From SZAS-79 sp965279075 (GTDB lineage: Bacteria; Pseudomonadota; Gammaproteobacteria; Burkholderiales; SG8-39): a stretch of 64,000 nucleotides of DNA. The notes below the pieces were generated by a model that had not been told where the DNA came from, made no database searches, and worked only from the letters and a program-made list of their open reading frames with translations. The stretch lies in contig CBDIHI010000012.1 of assembly GCA_965279075.1 (NCBI GenBank), forward strand, positions 682,001 to 746,000, read 5' to 3'. Both the position numbers and the translations under genes were made by a program. Positions 63,223-64,000 of this stretch are shown here, piece after piece; the stretch's first letter is position 1, and each line of letters begins with the position of its first letter.

Positions 63223-64000
63223 GTGAAACTCGAAGGCCTCCGCGTACTCGACCTGTCCCGCTTCCTCCCCGGCCCGTGGATGAGCCTCATGCTCGCCGAC
63301 CAGGGCGCGGAGGTGATCAAGATCGAAAGCCGCGAGGGCGAGCCGACCCGGCGCCTGGGCAAGCCGGTGAAGGGGTTCACCGCGTATTTCCGCAATACGC
63401 AGCGCGGCAAGCTCTCGATGACGCTGAACCTGAAGAGCGACGCGGGCCGCGAGGTCTTCATGAAGCTCGCGGAACAATGCGACGTGCTCATCGACTCGTT
63501 CAGTCCCGGCGTCATGGGCCGGCTCGGCCTCGGCTACGATGCGGTGAAGGCGCGCGCGCCGCGCATCGTGTACTGCTCGCTGTCCGCGTTCGGGCAGGAC
63601 GGGCCGCTCGCCCAGCGCCCCTCGCACGACATGGGCGCGCAGGCCATGACCGGCGCGCTGAGCCTGAGCCGCACCGGGGGCCAGCCGCCGGCGATGCCGA
63701 CGCTGCCGACCGCTGACATTGCGCTTGCCTCGACCGCGCTGATCGCGGTCATGATGGCCCTCTATCGGCGCGAGAAGACCGGGCAGGGCGACTTCATCGA
63801 CGCGGCGATGCTCGACGCGCTGATGTCGTGGACGCCCCATGTGCTGGATACGGTGGTGAGCGGGGACCGCGCGCCGGACCTCGAAAGCGAGCGGCTGTAC
63901 GGCGGCTCGGCGTTCTACAACGTCTACCGCACGAAGGACGACCAGTACCTCGTGCTGTCCGGCTCGGAGATGAATTTCGTCGAGAACCTGTTGAACGCGC
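63223..64000 (+). CDS. CaiB/BaiF-type CoA transferase, 3' end missing
   Basis: Class III CoA transferase cut by the right edge after 259 codons. It begins VKLEGLRVLDLSRFLPGPW at GTG 63223 and has DQGAEVIKIESREGEPTR (near residue 30), YFRNTQRGKLSMTLNLKS (near 55) and the catalytic aspartate in RPSHDMGAQAMTGAL (near 137). AADV-type CoA-ester chemistry is expected; substrate unknown. No stop within the window. Confidence 0.92.
   Translation, partial: MKLEGLRVLDLSRFLPGPWMSLMLADQGAEVIKIESREGEPTRRLGKPVKGFTAYFRNTQRGKLSMTLNLKSDAGREVFMKLAEQCDVLIDSFSPGVMGRLGLGYDAVKARAPRIVYCSLSAFGQDGPLAQRPSHDMGAQAMTGALSLSRTGGQPPAMPTLPTADIALASTALIAVMMALYRREKTGQGDFIDAAMLDALMSWTPHVLDTVVSGDRAPDLESERLYGGSAFYNVYRTKDDQYLVLSGSEMNFVENLLNA

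Overview
The window reads as a chromosome segment of a high-GC betaproteobacterium (Burkholderiales-like in the broad sense). The pointers are the gene orders (dcw cluster into lpxC, a DUF721 gene, an M23 peptidase, secA and argJ; pilC-pilD-coaE-zapD-yacG; rpsP-rimM-trmD-rplS; ribBA-ribH-nusB-thiL-pgpA-pncC), a Bug-type tripartite-tricarboxylate receptor, and many GTG/TTG starts. Nothing allows a genus call. The segment is densely coded: no gene-free stretch exceeds 300 bases, and the longest is 29137-29384. I saw no tRNA, rRNA, CRISPR array, insertion sequence or prophage.

1-26.4 kb is housekeeping. ftsI (cut by the left edge), murE, murF, mraY, murD, ftsW, murG, murC, murB, ddl, ftsQ, ftsA and ftsZ lie on the + strand with stop/start overlaps at most junctions. 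A hairpin terminator after ftsZ and a new promoter lead to lpxC. Then come a small membrane protein, a DUF721/DciA-like gene on the - strand, an M23 peptidase, secA, argJ, a DUF815 ATPase and a Nudix-ThiE fusion. On the - strand follow yacG, a REC-PAS-GGDEF protein and zapD.

26.3-41 kb: coaE, pilD, pilC (with no pilB beside it), a CorC/HlyC protein and a CcsA-like membrane protein are on the - strand. ffh is on the + strand, followed by an orphan DNA-binding-like gene on the - strand. The ribosomal block rpsP-rimM-trmD-rplS and the riboflavin/thiamine block ribBA-ribH-nusB-thiL-pgpA-pncC come next, then an MFS transporter.

41-64 kb is accessory. A histidine phosphatase precedes a two-gene AmmeMemoRadiSam module (fused Memo-AMMECR1, then a radical SAM enzyme). 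A LacI-type repressor gene with a one-base frameshift faces a nine-gene operon for uptake and oxidation of an organosulfur compound: HpsN-like dehydrogenase, SDR, sulfatase, Bug receptor, zinc alcohol dehydrogenase and an SsuABC-like transporter with two permeases. Two LacI-type palindromes and a good promoter lie between repressor and operon. Two paralogous hybrid-input sensor kinases follow, with a nearly identical ATPase domain. Next is a divergent pair, senA/senB, for selenoneine biosynthesis, whose start codons overlap in one CATG. A DUF2798 membrane protein and a truncated CaiB-type CoA transferase end the window.

The most interesting points are the senA/senB arrangement, the frameshifted repressor with intact operators in front of the organosulfur operon, the Memo-AMMECR1/radical SAM module, the kinase pair with apparent gene conversion, a small coupled ORF between ftsI and murE, and two families of roughly 70-75 bp intergenic elements placed directly after stop codons.
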